Source: Limnovirga soli (GTDB lineage: Bacteria; Bacteroidota; Bacteroidia; Chitinophagales; Chitinophagaceae). Taken from it: DNA of 64,000 nucleotides. Positions 42,844 through 51,411 of this stretch are shown here, piece after piece. Numbering within the stretch: position 1 is the first letter of the stretch; every line of letters starts with the position of its first letter. Location of the stretch: assembly GCF_013106755.1 (NCBI RefSeq), contig NZ_WHPF01000015.1:1-64000 (forward strand), given 5' to 3'. Under the pieces are notes generated by a model. It searched no databases. It saw only the letters and a list, made by a program, of their open reading frames with translations, and was not told where the DNA came from. A program made the translations under genes and the position numbers.

Positions 42844-43446
42844 TTATTTTTTTATTGAATCAATAATAAAGTTGGCAATTTCTGTTTTCCGTTGCTCCAT
42901 TAAATAACGAAACTGCAGGTCATCAATTTTCATTACTTCCTGTATCATGGGTTTACCAATAAAAGGAAATACACACATAGACATCATATTCATAATCAGG
43001 TGTGCCGGGTTAACGGCTTTGATAATACCCTGCTGGTATTCCTCGTCAATTTGCCGGGCCAGTTTACTAAAATCCGGCGGGTTATTACCAAACATTTTTG
43101 CGTGAAAAGCATGGGGCTGTTTATGCATCTCATTTAGCACAAACATAGGCAGGTAGGGGTTTTCAATCACTACTTCCAGGTATTGTCTGGTAAAATTCCG
43201 GATCTTATCAAATAGCGGTATCTCCTCGTTTACAATGGCCACAATTCGTGGGAACAGTTTTGAAGCGGCCTCTTTAAAAATAACTTCAAACAACTTTTCC
43301 TTACAGCGAAAATAATAATGTACCAGGGCTTTATTAATGCCTGCTTCATTGGCAATATCCTGCATGCGGGCACCAGAAAGGCCTTTTTCCATAAACACTT
43401 TCTTGGCTGCTGCTAAAATTCTTTGTTCTGCTGTTAAATCTTTCAA
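42844..43446 (-). CDS. TetR/AcrR-family repressor of the exporter operon
   Basis: The 200-residue protein has an N-terminal TetR helix-turn-helix (EQRILAAAKKVFMEKGLSGA, MQDIANEAGINKALVHYYF) and a ligand-binding C-terminal domain typical of the CecR/YbiH and related group. It is the first gene of the operon, 38 bp before TolC. Two near-identical palindromes lie directly upstream of its own ATG and of TolC, which supports autoregulation and control of the exporter. Its inducer is unknown. Confidence 0.92.
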   Translation of the reverse strand: MKDLTAEQRILAAAKKVFMEKGLSGARMQDIANEAGINKALVHYYFRCKEKLFEVIFKEAASKLFPRIVAIVNEEIPLFDKIRNFTRQYLEVVIENPYLPMFVLNEMHKQPHAFHAKMFGNNPPDFSKLARQIDEEYQQGIIKAVNPAHLIMNMMSMCVFPFIGKPMIQEVMKIDDLQFRYLMEQRKTEIANFIIDSIKK

Positions 43447-43463
43447 CCTAATATCCGTTTAGT

Positions 43464-43479
43464 TTAACCATTTGGTTAA
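43464..43479. promoter_or_regulatory. Probable TetR operator 1 (TTAACCATTTGGTTAA)
   Basis: A perfect 6+6 palindrome with an ATTT centre, 17 bp upstream of the TetR ATG. CCGTTTAGTTTAA just before it (about 43455-43467) looks like an overlapping half of the second operator, so two dimers may bind here. Confidence 0.75.
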
Positions 43480-43569
43480 TGCAAAGATAAAAAGCATTCT
43501 AAAATCGCAAAATTTATTTTTCAAATACATTTATTGGCCCGGCAGGGGGGGGTAACAATTTGGCATCCG

Positions 43570-43586
43570 TTGCGTCGCACACTTAT
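43570..43586 (-). repeat. Dispersed core repeat, copy 18 (reverse, one change; doublet with copy 19)
   Basis: TTGCGTCGCACACTTAT differs from the core at one base. Confidence 0.85.
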
Positions 43587-43685
43587 GCTGTAGCAATCTT
43601 ATCGGCAACATAAAAAGGGAAATGAATATTATCAGGTCTAAATAAAATAAATGCTGCCTTACATTGCCCATTTTTTGATGAACGT

Positions 43686-43702
43686 ACAAGTGTGCGACGC
43701 AA
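43686..43702 (+). repeat. Dispersed 17-bp core repeat, copy 19 (forward, T variant)
   Basis: Exact core; right member of a 133-bp doublet in a divergent gap. Confidence 0.9.
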
Positions 43703-43870
43703 CACCGCTTAATTGCAGTACTGCAATCTGGCCCAAAAAAAGAAATCCCGATAGAAACCCCATTCCGTTAATTAATACATGGCATCTGTTAAACTACCAA
43801 TCATACTCGCTGATATGTCTTAGACATTTACAAAACAAATCAACTCACCGTTTCTTCAAAAAAAATCACC

Positions 43871-45532
43871 ATGAAAACAAAACTTTTGCTTACCACAGCC
43901 ATTTATGCATTATGCACATTACACTCAAATGCCCAAAATACATTTCCTGCAGCAGGTAATGTAGGTATTGGTACATTATTACCCGCTGCCCCATTACAGG
44001 TAATAGGCGCATCGCGTTTTGGAACAACTGTTAATTATGGCAGCTTTGATGCATCGGGCAATCTTCTCTTTACAGGCACTGCTGGCTACAAAGTGGCAGA
44101 TAACCAATATGCTTTTCGATCAGCTTCCTCTGCGAATGCCGGTTTGTTTTTTAATAAAACAAATGTGCGCTTCGAGTTTCGCAATACAGCCGGGGTTGGC
44201 CTTTTTAACATCGATGCCATAAATGGTAATGTTGGTGTTAGGGGCGGTATAAACAGCACTTTTGCATTAAATGTAAATGCTTCTTCTACCTATAATGGCA
44301 TTAATGTTACAGACCCAATTAACAATTATGCTTTTTACAGTGTAAAAACTGGCAATAACCCGGCCATCTATGTAGAGAACAGTAATAGCCTATCAACAGG
44401 TTCTGTATTAAAAGCAGTGTCAAAGTCTAACACCAGGGCAGTAGAAGGTGCAAGCAGTGAAGCAGGTACCGGAGTATATGGCTCTGCGATAAATGGTGCT
44501 GGTGTTTACGGTTACGATGCTTCATCGGGCAACGGCGTAACTGGCTATAGCAATACAGGTTATGGTGTTACCGGTACTACCGGAGATGGTTTTGCTGGTG
44601 TATATGGCAATGATAATAACCAGGCCATTGGCGTGTATGGGCGCAGCACCTCGGGTGTGGGCGTGTTTGGCGTTAGCAATGGCACCAGTTTAACTGGTGG
44701 TTATGCCGGCAAATTTACTTCCACTAATTACAGGGGTATTTATGTATCATCTGGCACTGGTTGGTTTGCAGGATATTTTGCTGGAGATGTTTATACCACA
44801 GGTGTTTACTCAAGTTCTGATGCCAAATTGAAAAAAAATATTGAAGATGTTACCAACGCAATGGATATTATTAACCGCCTGCAACCCAAACATTATGAAT
44901 TTAGAAATGATGGAAATTTTGCAAAGATGAATTTGCCACAGGGCAAACATTATGGTTTGATTGCACAAGAGCTTGAACAGGTGTTGCCTGATCTTGTTAA
45001 AGACAATCAGTTTAACACACGTGATGCAGTTGCACCAAATAATGCAGCTATTAACAAAAATGAGCCAGTAAACAATGAAACAATAGATTTTAAATCAGTA
45101 AATTATACAGAACTGATACCTGTTATTATAAAAGCAATGCAGGAACAGGATAAGACTATTCAACAACAGCAGGCAAAAATTGGTGCACTGGAACAGCTTA
45201 TCAATAAACTTACTGCCGCTACACCCGTAAACACCATTTCTGAAAATGCAAATGCACTGGTAGCAGTAACCAACGCAACAATTGACCAAAATGTACCTAA
45301 CCCATTTACCAATGTTACCCGCATTAATTATACACTTCCTGCTAAATATCAAATTGCCAAAATGGTTATTACAGATAAAAACGGTAGTACTTTAAAACAA
45401 ATAAATATTAGCGGTGCTGCAAAAGGATCTGTACAAATTGATGCGTCTGCATTAGCATCAGGCACTTACAGTTATTCTATCTTTGCCGATGGTAAAATAA
45501 TTGGCAGTAAACAAATGATTGTAATAAAATAG
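43871..45532 (+). CDS. Surface protein with S74 intramolecular chaperone domain and T9SS sorting domain
   Basis: The 553-residue protein has a signal peptide (MKTKLLLTTAIYALCTLHSN), a Gly/Asn-rich repetitive beta stalk (GVYGYDASSGNGVTGYSNTG and similar), a peptidase S74 chaperone domain starting at the SSSD site (Ser314-316, Asp317: SSSDAKLKKNIEDV, GLIAQELEQVLPDLV), a coiled coil (MQEQDKTIQQQQAKIGALEQ) and a C-terminal T9SS domain (PNPFTNVTRINYTLPAK). S74 domains trimerise and cleave themselves in phage tail spikes. It is a paralogue of the gene cut at the window start. Confidence 0.9.
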   Translation: MKTKLLLTTAIYALCTLHSNAQNTFPAAGNVGIGTLLPAAPLQVIGASRFGTTVNYGSFDASGNLLFTGTAGYKVADNQYAFRSASSANAGLFFNKTNVRFEFRNTAGVGLFNIDAINGNVGVRGGINSTFALNVNASSTYNGINVTDPINNYAFYSVKTGNNPAIYVENSNSLSTGSVLKAVSKSNTRAVEGASSEAGTGVYGSAINGAGVYGYDASSGNGVTGYSNTGYGVTGTTGDGFAGVYGNDNNQAIGVYGRSTSGVGVFGVSNGTSLTGGYAGKFTSTNYRGIYVSSGTGWFAGYFAGDVYTTGVYSSSDAKLKKNIEDVTNAMDIINRLQPKHYEFRNDGNFAKMNLPQGKHYGLIAQELEQVLPDLVKDNQFNTRDAVAPNNAAINKNEPVNNETIDFKSVNYTELIPVIIKAMQEQDKTIQQQQAKIGALEQLINKLTAATPVNTISENANALVAVTNATIDQNVPNPFTNVTRINYTLPAKYQIAKMVITDKNGSTLKQINISGAAKGSVQIDASALASGTYSYSIFADGKIIGSKQMIVIK

Positions 45533-45550
45533 TAACGCATTTATTTAATA

Positions 45551-45590
45551 CAATGCCGGCATTTTAAATATTTGCCGGCATTGTTGTTTT
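45551..45590 (+). terminator. Intrinsic terminator of the S74/T9SS gene
   Basis: Perfect 11-bp arms CAATGCCGGCA (45551-45561) and TGCCGGCATTG (45573-45583) with an 11-base loop, then TTGTTTT. It starts 18 bases after the stop codon. Confidence 0.85.
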
Positions 45591-45636
45591 ATGTTAAAAC
45601 TGTTGTTACCGGCAACACAATTAATGGCGGCTTTAC

Positions 45637-45653
45637 TTGCGTCGCACTCTTGT
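45637..45653 (-). repeat. Dispersed 17-bp core repeat, copy 20 (reverse, A variant)
   Basis: Exact core with shoulders GGCTTTA and AATGCTATGCAGCTTTT. Confidence 0.9.
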
Positions 45654-45759
45654 ACAGTGGGTAATGCTATGCAGCTTTTAATAAAGTGCAGGTGAGGTGA
45701 AATTAATATCAGGCACTGCCAATTCTATTATACCAGAAAAGCATTTACTGGCAGTTATT

Positions 45760-46167
45760 TTATTGGGTTAGAATTTCAATAGCCGGATTAATCTTTAGCA
45801 ATTCCTGGATAAAAGCAAGCTTATTTTTTGGAGAAATGGTAATACTATCTGTTTGGTTGTATTTTATTTCCAGTCTGTAAATAGATGTGGCAGGTGCTGA
45901 GAAAATATCCTTTACCTCCTTTACACTTTGAATCTGGTGAATATTAATAAATTGGTTGACTAAAAAGCCGCATTTAATTTCCAATACATCTTTGCTGATG
46001 ATATATTTAGTTGAAAGAATTAAATATCCAAAAAAAGCAATAACTGCAGTTGTTATGATTAATGCACTCCAGCTAAAATCTACAATAGCTTCATAGAGTA
46101 AAAAACCAAAAAATACTGATATGGGCAGCAACAACTCAAGCCCCACTTTGGAATTAAACTGTTTCAT
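45760..46167 (-). CDS. PH-domain (YdbT/YyaB-type) membrane protein
   Basis: The start is taken at ATG 46167 (MKQFNSKVGLELLLPISVFF). A longer frame to 46374 exists, but its first part is a translation of repeat copy 21 and is not a protein. The 135-residue product has two membrane helices followed by a bacterial PH domain (YIISKDVLEIKCGFLVNQFI, INIHQIQSVKEVKD, ITISPKNKLAFIQELLKINP). Function unknown; a small membrane protein of this kind is common in Bacteroidota. Confidence 0.8.
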   Translation of the reverse strand: MKQFNSKVGLELLLPISVFFGFLLYEAIVDFSWSALIITTAVIAFFGYLILSTKYIISKDVLEIKCGFLVNQFINIHQIQSVKEVKDIFSAPATSIYRLEIKYNQTDSITISPKNKLAFIQELLKINPAIEILTQ

Positions 46168-46321
46168 GTTCCATGCTTTTATAATTGCCATAAGATAAAA
46201 TGCACATATAGCTAATGTAAACAAAATAGTATTAATTGGCAATGATGGTAGAACCGTACAAGCCACTTTACAGGCTTTCCTTATTACCTGTTTGGTCCGG
46301 CCGCCCAAAGTATCCAACCGT

Positions 46322-46338
46322 ACAAGAGTGCGACGCAA
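46322..46338 (+). repeat. Dispersed 17-bp core repeat, copy 21 (forward, A variant)
   Basis: Exact core with TAAAGCCCC and GCCGGGTC shoulders, in the divergent gap before the photolyase cluster. Confidence 0.9.
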
Positions 46339-46513
46339 GTAAAGCCCCAAATAGTTTCCATTGCCGGGTCCCAAAAAATTTATTTCGTATTGAATACTTA
46401 CATAAAGTCTGCATTGTATACCCCCAGCCGGTTAAACAAATTACTGCAATTACTGTTCTTGTAAGGCAACACCTGCTACCCGATTAACAGCGCTATAAGA
46501 AAATAACAATGAG

Positions 46514-46807
46514 ATGAAAAAAGTAGACCTGAATGCATTTAGTGATATAGAAAAAGATAGGATTGTAGAAATGGCATGGGAAGACAGAACCACTTTTGAT
46601 GCCATAAAAGCACAGTTTGGCATTTCGCAGGGTGAAGTGGAAAAACTTATGCGCAAACAACTTACCAGTAGCGGTTTTAAACGCTGGCGCAAAAGGGTTT
46701 CATCGGGGGTGGGCGTTAAACATGCCAATAAAGCTGTTGCCGGAATGTTACGGTTTAAATGCAACAGACAAAGAACCATTAGCATGAATAAAATAGCCAA
46801 GAGATGA
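46514..46807 (+). CDS. DUF2805 (TIGR03643-type) small protein
   Basis: The 97-residue basic protein matches DUF2805: DIEKDRIVEMAWEDRTTFDA, FGISQGEVEKLMRKQL, SSGFKRWRKRVSS. The middle looks like a helix-turn-helix. Such proteins often sit beside cryptochrome/photolyase genes, as here: the next gene starts inside its stop codon (ATGA overlap at 46804-46807). Exact role unknown. Confidence 0.88.
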   Translation: MKKVDLNAFSDIEKDRIVEMAWEDRTTFDAIKAQFGISQGEVEKLMRKQLTSSGFKRWRKRVSSGVGVKHANKAVAGMLRFKCNRQRTISMNKIAKR

Positions 46808-47889
46808 TTGTTGAAACGAGCTATAAAAAGATATTAGAAAAAATTGAGGCGGCGGATGTGATTCGATATGCCGGCAGCAGAAATTATATTGATGGCGCTG
46901 TTACTTATTTATCGCCTTATATTTCAAGGGGTGTTATTAGCACCCGGCAGGTATTGGAAACTGTTGTAAGCGCTGGTTTTGCACCAAATACTATAGAAAA
47001 ATTTATACAGGAACTGGCATGGAGAGATTATTGGCAACAACTTTGGATTAGCTATGGCAACCGTATTGATGAGGATCTGAAACATACACAACCAAAATCT
47101 GAAAGATGGGGTATACCTGCGAATATTGTACAAGCCAGCACAGGCATTACGGCTATTGACAATGGTATTGAAGCCCTGTATTCAAACGGTTATATACACA
47201 ACCATATTAGAATGTATATTGCCTCTATGGCCTGCAATGTTGCCAGGTGCCACTGGAAAATACCGGCGCATTGGATGTACTATCATTTGCTGGACGCCGA
47301 CTGGGCTAGTAACGCCCTTAGCTGGCAATGGGTTTGCGGTGCCAACAGCAATAAATTATACTATGCCAATCAGGAAAATATAAATAAGTACTGCTATACC
47401 AATCAGCGCCAAACAATACTGGATGTAGATTATGAGCAGTTTGGTCAGTTAGCTATTCCTGAATTATTAAATAATACCATTTCGCCCATTTTTACTACGC
47501 CATTGCCGCAAACAGTTGCGCCAGTTATTAAACCTGAATTGCCAACTTTGATTTATAATTTTTATAACCTTGACCCAACCTGGCGAAATGAGGATAATGC
47601 AAACAGAATATTATTGCTCGAACCTTCTGTTTTTAAAAAATATCCCGTTTCAGAAAAGAGTATTGCATTTTGTATGGCATTGGCAAAAGAGAATATCCCT
47701 GATATACAAATTTGGGTAGCCGAATTTGCCGATTTAAAGGCGATAGTACCAGGAGCAATTTATTTTAAGGAACACCCGCTAAACAAGTACGCCGGGCATG
47801 AAGATGCCCGTGCCTGGCTCACAAACGTAAAAGGTGCATATCCATCGTTTTTTGCATATTGGAAAAAATGCAAAAAGGAGTTGTATTAA
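46804..47889 (+). CDS. Photolyase/cryptochrome FAD-domain protein with a C-terminal alpha/beta segment
   Basis: The 361-residue protein begins directly with the photolyase FAD-binding helical domain (about 1-205: FIQELAWRDYWQQLWISYG, NGYIHNHIRMYIASMACNVA, HLLDADWASNALSWQWVCGA). The N-terminal antenna domain that normally precedes it is missing. After a linker, residues about 245-361 (ILLLEPSVFKKYPVSEKS, ALAKENIPDIQIWVAEF) look like an alpha/beta domain, giving FAD-domain-first order. It probably repairs UV lesions or senses blue light. It overlaps the DUF2805 gene by 4 bases. Confidence 0.82.
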   Translation: MIVETSYKKILEKIEAADVIRYAGSRNYIDGAVTYLSPYISRGVISTRQVLETVVSAGFAPNTIEKFIQELAWRDYWQQLWISYGNRIDEDLKHTQPKSERWGIPANIVQASTGITAIDNGIEALYSNGYIHNHIRMYIASMACNVARCHWKIPAHWMYYHLLDADWASNALSWQWVCGANSNKLYYANQENINKYCYTNQRQTILDVDYEQFGQLAIPELLNNTISPIFTTPLPQTVAPVIKPELPTLIYNFYNLDPTWRNEDNANRILLLEPSVFKKYPVSEKSIAFCMALAKENIPDIQIWVAEFADLKAIVPGAIYFKEHPLNKYAGHEDARAWLTNVKGAYPSFFAYWKKCKKELY

Positions 47890-47949
47890 GGTTCCAATAG
47901 GTACCATCCAAAAACAATTCAATCATCAAAAAAATAGGGTGTAATAAAA

Positions 47950-49437
47950 ATGCAAAAAGTGAATATCATTTTCCCACACCAGCTATTTGAGGATAGTCCG
48001 CTTTTTTCTGAGACCGGAAACTTCTGCCTGGTGGAGGAATTTTTATTTTTCAGGCAGTATAATTTTCACAAGCAAAAAATAGCTTTTCAGCGGGCCAGTA
48101 TGAAATACTATGAAAACTATTTATGCAGCAAAGGATGCTCAGTACAATATATACAGGCTCACGAGGCACTAGCTGATATAAGATTATTATTGGCAAATTT
48201 GCAACAAACAGGTATAAGTGCTATTACTATTATTGATCCGGTAGATGATTGGCTATTAAAAAGAATAAGTAAAAGCTGCCAAAAATTAAACATACAGTTA
48301 AGGATATTGGAATCTCCTATGTTTTTAAATACCCGCGAAACATTGTCGGCATTTTTTAAACCCCATAAAAAGAAGTTTTTTCAAACTGAATTTTATAAGC
48401 AGGAAAGAATAAACAGAAAAATATTAATTGATGCAGTTGGAAAACCGGTTGGCGGGCAATGGAGTTTTGATGAAGAGAACCGAAAAAAGTATCCTAAGGG
48501 TAAGGCTGTAATTAAATTTAACCTGCCCGCAACGAATAACTATTATTTAGAAGCTATAGCCTATACCAATCAATACTTTCCAAATAATGTTGGAATAATT
48601 GGAGATGCCATACAATACCCCATTGGATTTGAGGAGAGCAAACAATGGCTGTACACATTTGTACAAACCCGTTTGGCAGCATTTGGAGATTATGAGGATG
48701 CCATTTTGCAAAAAGAGATATTGATACACCATAGCTTACTTAGTCCGCTGTTAAATATAGGTATGCTTACTCCGCAACAAGTAACCACTATTATATTGCA
48801 AACAGCAAATACCAATTGCATTCCCATCAATTCATTAGAAGGCTTTATACGGCAAATTATTGGATGGCGGGAGTTTATTAGAGGCGTATATATTACCAAA
48901 GGCACCGCAGAAAGAGCCAGTAATTTTTGGGGCTTTACCCGAAAAATACCAGCCAGCTTTTATAAAGGAACAACAGGTATTTTACCCATAGACGAAACCA
49001 TTAGTAAGGTATTGGCAACTGGTTATTGTCATCATATTGAACGACTAATGGTGTTGGGCAACTTTATGCTATTATGCGAGTTTGATCCCAACGAAGTTTA
49101 CCGTTGGTTTATGGAGTTATTTATTGATGCCTACGATTGGGTAATGGTACCAAATGTGTACGGCATGAGTCAGTTTGCCGATGGTGGGCTTATGGCCACC
49201 AAGCCATATATAAGCGGAAGTAATTATCTAATGAAAATGAGCGACTACCCCAAAGGAGACTGGCAGGCAATCTGGGATGCATTATTTTGGCGCTTCTTAG
49301 ATAAACATCGCCATTTTTTTCTTCAAAATCCAAGGCTGGGTATGTTGGTAAAAACCTTTGATAAATGGGATGACAATAAAAGAAAATCAATTCACCAGCA
49401 AGCCAATAATTTTCTATCAACGCTCACGGTAACATAG
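47950..49437 (+). CDS. PhrB/FeS-BCP-type photolyase lacking the iron-sulfur cysteines
   Basis: The 495-residue protein has the DPRP/photolyase-related N-terminal domain (IIFPHQLFEDSPLF, then FHKQKIAFQRASMKYY) and a FAD domain with motifs of prokaryotic (6-4) photolyases: IRQIIGWREFIRGVY, YCHHIERLMVLGNFMLL, FIDAYDWVMVPNVYGMSQFA. In PhrB the sequence after SDY is a CxxC pair followed by ACPFN. Here it is P434-K-G-D437 running straight into LFW after a deletion of about ten residues, with no Cys in the last 95 residues. So the 4Fe-4S cluster cannot form in the usual way. It is 60 bp after the other photolyase gene. Confidence 0.9.
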   Translation: MQKVNIIFPHQLFEDSPLFSETGNFCLVEEFLFFRQYNFHKQKIAFQRASMKYYENYLCSKGCSVQYIQAHEALADIRLLLANLQQTGISAITIIDPVDDWLLKRISKSCQKLNIQLRILESPMFLNTRETLSAFFKPHKKKFFQTEFYKQERINRKILIDAVGKPVGGQWSFDEENRKKYPKGKAVIKFNLPATNNYYLEAIAYTNQYFPNNVGIIGDAIQYPIGFEESKQWLYTFVQTRLAAFGDYEDAILQKEILIHHSLLSPLLNIGMLTPQQVTTIILQTANTNCIPINSLEGFIRQIIGWREFIRGVYITKGTAERASNFWGFTRKIPASFYKGTTGILPIDETISKVLATGYCHHIERLMVLGNFMLLCEFDPNEVYRWFMELFIDAYDWVMVPNVYGMSQFADGGLMATKPYISGSNYLMKMSDYPKGDWQAIWDALFWRFLDKHRHFFLQNPRLGMLVKTFDKWDDNKRKSIHQQANNFLSTLTVT

Positions 49438-49525
49438 TACCTGCCATTAAAAGGTTATTTAAAATATAAGCGCAATTTGGCTACATAGTTTTTTAGCCCG
49501 ACAACAACAATTATAGCAGCTTTAC

Positions 49526-49542
49526 TTGCGTCGCACACTTGT
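49526..49542 (-). repeat. Dispersed 17-bp core repeat, copy 22 (reverse, T variant)
   Basis: Exact core. Confidence 0.9.
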
Positions 49543-49688
49543 GCTGCAAATCTATAGGCAGCTAAAACATGCCAGTTCATTTCTATAAAACTCCTTAATA
49601 TAACAAAAATTATAGGAGGAGTAATTGCATATAAATTAGCTAATTTTCATTTTCTATACCTTTGAAATTATAAAAAACATTACTGCAT

Positions 49689-50030
49689 ATGGTTTCAATA
49701 AATGCATTTAGAAAATTAGCACTTTCTTTTCCCGAAGCAACAGAGGAACCTCATTTTGAAAAAATTTCATTTAGGGTAAAGCAGAAAATCTTTGCTACCT
49801 ATGATGAGAAATTAAACAGAGCCTGTATAAAACTAAACGAAATTGACCAGAATGTTTTTTCGGCGGCAGATAACACCATTATTTATGCGGTAAACAATAA
49901 ATGGGGTAAACAAGGCTGGACCCTTATTGAACTAAGTAAGGTACACAATGACCTATTTATTGATGCACTAACCACAGCCTATTGCACAGTGGCACCTAAA
50001 CAGTTAGCAGATAAAGTTAAAACCAATTAG
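49689..50030 (+). CDS. MmcQ/YjbR-family protein
   Basis: The 113-residue protein matches the YjbR fold: INAFRKLALSFPEATEEPHF, KIFATYDEKLNRACIKLN, WGKQGWTLIELSKV. Members have a CyaY-like DNA-binding fold; the biological role is poorly known. It is preceded by repeat copy 22, and a possible gene remnant follows on the same strand. Confidence 0.88.
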   Translation: MVSINAFRKLALSFPEATEEPHFEKISFRVKQKIFATYDEKLNRACIKLNEIDQNVFSAADNTIIYAVNNKWGKQGWTLIELSKVHNDLFIDALTTAYCTVAPKQLADKVKTN

Positions 50031-50058
50031 TGGCGAAAAGAAAACTGCAACTTTCTAA

Positions 50059-50196
50059 AAAAGCGATAAATTAAAGCTTTTAAAACAACTTCGCAACACA
50101 GAATTAGCAAGCACAGATGATACTGATTTGGGTATTGTATAAGCCACGCTCAATAAAAAATTTGACAATATTATTAATGTAATCATTGCTTTTTAA
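50059..50196 (+). pseudogene. Possible short gene remnant with an in-frame stop
   Basis: One forward frame reads KSDKLKLLKQLRNTELASTD and continues DTDLGIV, then a TAA at 50140-50142, then ATLNKKFDNIINVIIAF and a stop at 50194. The two halves look like one coding sequence interrupted by the stop, but there is no start codon and no recognised family. It could be chance. Confidence 0.3.
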
Positions 50197-50220
50197 CTGC
50201 TGATATACCAACCTGAAAGC

Positions 50221-50237
50221 ACAAGTGTGCGACGCAA
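50221..50237 (+). repeat. Dispersed 17-bp core repeat, copy 23 (forward, T variant)
   Basis: Exact core in a convergent gap, just before a terminator. Confidence 0.9.
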
Positions 50238-50279
50238 CGGATGAAAAATAGCAGTACTATTGCCTGGTAACAAAATAAA

Positions 50280-50303
50280 AAAAGCAGCTATAGAGCTGCT
50301 TTT
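50280..50303 (-). terminator. Intrinsic terminator of the Asp-containing lipoprotein gene
   Basis: AAAAGCAGCT and AGCTGCTTTT are perfect 10-bp arms around ATAG; on the minus strand a seven-T run follows. It ends the gene with stop codon at 50325. Confidence 0.88.
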
Positions 50304-50324
50304 AAAATATAATAGATTAATTAT

Positions 50325-51257
50325 TTATTGTACTATAATAATATAAGGAGGCCTGCATTTTACCTCGTTGGCTTTATTGGTAGCAGGGGTAATACTGGTA
50401 TTTACGGCTCCAATTATAGGGGCCGGTGTTGGGGCAAGTTCCTGGTTAATTAATACTTCGGATTGCTTTATTTTCATTTGCCTTTTAAGACTGGCTGGTA
50501 TTTCTGCCCTGGTGTGGTAGTAATATAAGCGCAAAGCCATTTTATTTAGGGATTTTGAGCTTTTATCAGACACGCGGTAGTTTAAAACAAAATCTTTAAA
50601 AGTGCCGGATAAAGGATTTACACCCAGTGCACCATTGGCAAGGGTTTGCTTAAGATCTATATTACCGGTGGCTTTATCTATTGCCACGCCTTGAGAAGCA
50701 AGTTCTAAACCTGGCAATGGTTCATCAGCAAGGCCGTCGCCATCATCATCATCCGGACCATCATCAAATTCGGTGGTGCCATTGTTATCGCCAACGGCAA
50801 GTGAAGTATTGGCATTATAAACAGGTGCTGCTGTGCCTGTTTTCTTTGTTTCGTAAATGCTATCCAGATAATTTACACCAGAAATGGTAATATATTTTTT
50901 ACAGGTATCTGTGGTGCCTGCTGCTACAAACCATATCATATATCTAAGTCCGGTTTCACTTTCGTTGATATCAAAGGCGCCGGTACGTTTATTTATACGC
51001 ATTTCGCTAGGGAAAACACCAAAAGTACCAGTTAGTGGATTTACAGGGTTGATAATATAGGTTTCTAATGCATCATTGGGGTAAAATACTGAATCGGGAT
51101 AAGCAAACTGGTCGCATACACTTAATGCCAAACCGGTAGATTGCTGTGCGGCCTGTGCAGCCAAAGCGTTTAATTCCTGACTGGTAGTTTCTTTACTGCA
51201 GGATGCACCAAATACCAGTGCAAATGCAATTATGGCAAAACAATTAGATAATCTCAT
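50325..51257 (-). CDS. Lipoprotein with an Asp-rich loop, function unknown
   Basis: The 310-residue protein has a lipoprotein signal (MRLSNCFAIIAFALVFGASC) and contains a calcium-type Asp stretch (FDDGPDDDDGDGLADEP) near residue 180. Cys residues and PVNPLTG/NPLSGTF segments in the same arrangement flank it, suggesting a duplicated beta module. It lies 207 bp downstream of the large Asp-repeat lipoprotein on the same strand. The two may act together at the cell surface. Confidence 0.75.
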   Translation of the reverse strand: MRLSNCFAIIAFALVFGASCSKETTSQELNALAAQAAQQSTGLALSVCDQFAYPDSVFYPNDALETYIINPVNPLTGTFGVFPSEMRINKRTGAFDINESETGLRYMIWFVAAGTTDTCKKYITISGVNYLDSIYETKKTGTAAPVYNANTSLAVGDNNGTTEFDDGPDDDDGDGLADEPLPGLELASQGVAIDKATGNIDLKQTLANGALGVNPLSGTFKDFVLNYRVSDKSSKSLNKMALRLYYYHTRAEIPASLKRQMKIKQSEVLINQELAPTPAPIIGAVNTSITPATNKANEVKCRPPYIIIVQ

Positions 51258-51411
51258 ACAAATAATTTTATGGATAATTTTTAAGGTTTTAAGTGCTAAA
51301 ATTGAATTTAAGGTGTGTAAAAGTAATTCCTTAATTCTTTTAAGCTGCTTAAGATACCCTGAAAAGGAAAAATTGATGGCTGAACAAGTATTTTATTGTT
51401 TTGGGTAAAAT

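Noticed and set aside
46168-46374. N-terminal extension of the PH-domain gene
   Set aside because: The extension translates repeat copy 21 (RRTLV from the core) and precedes a better start with a membrane helix.
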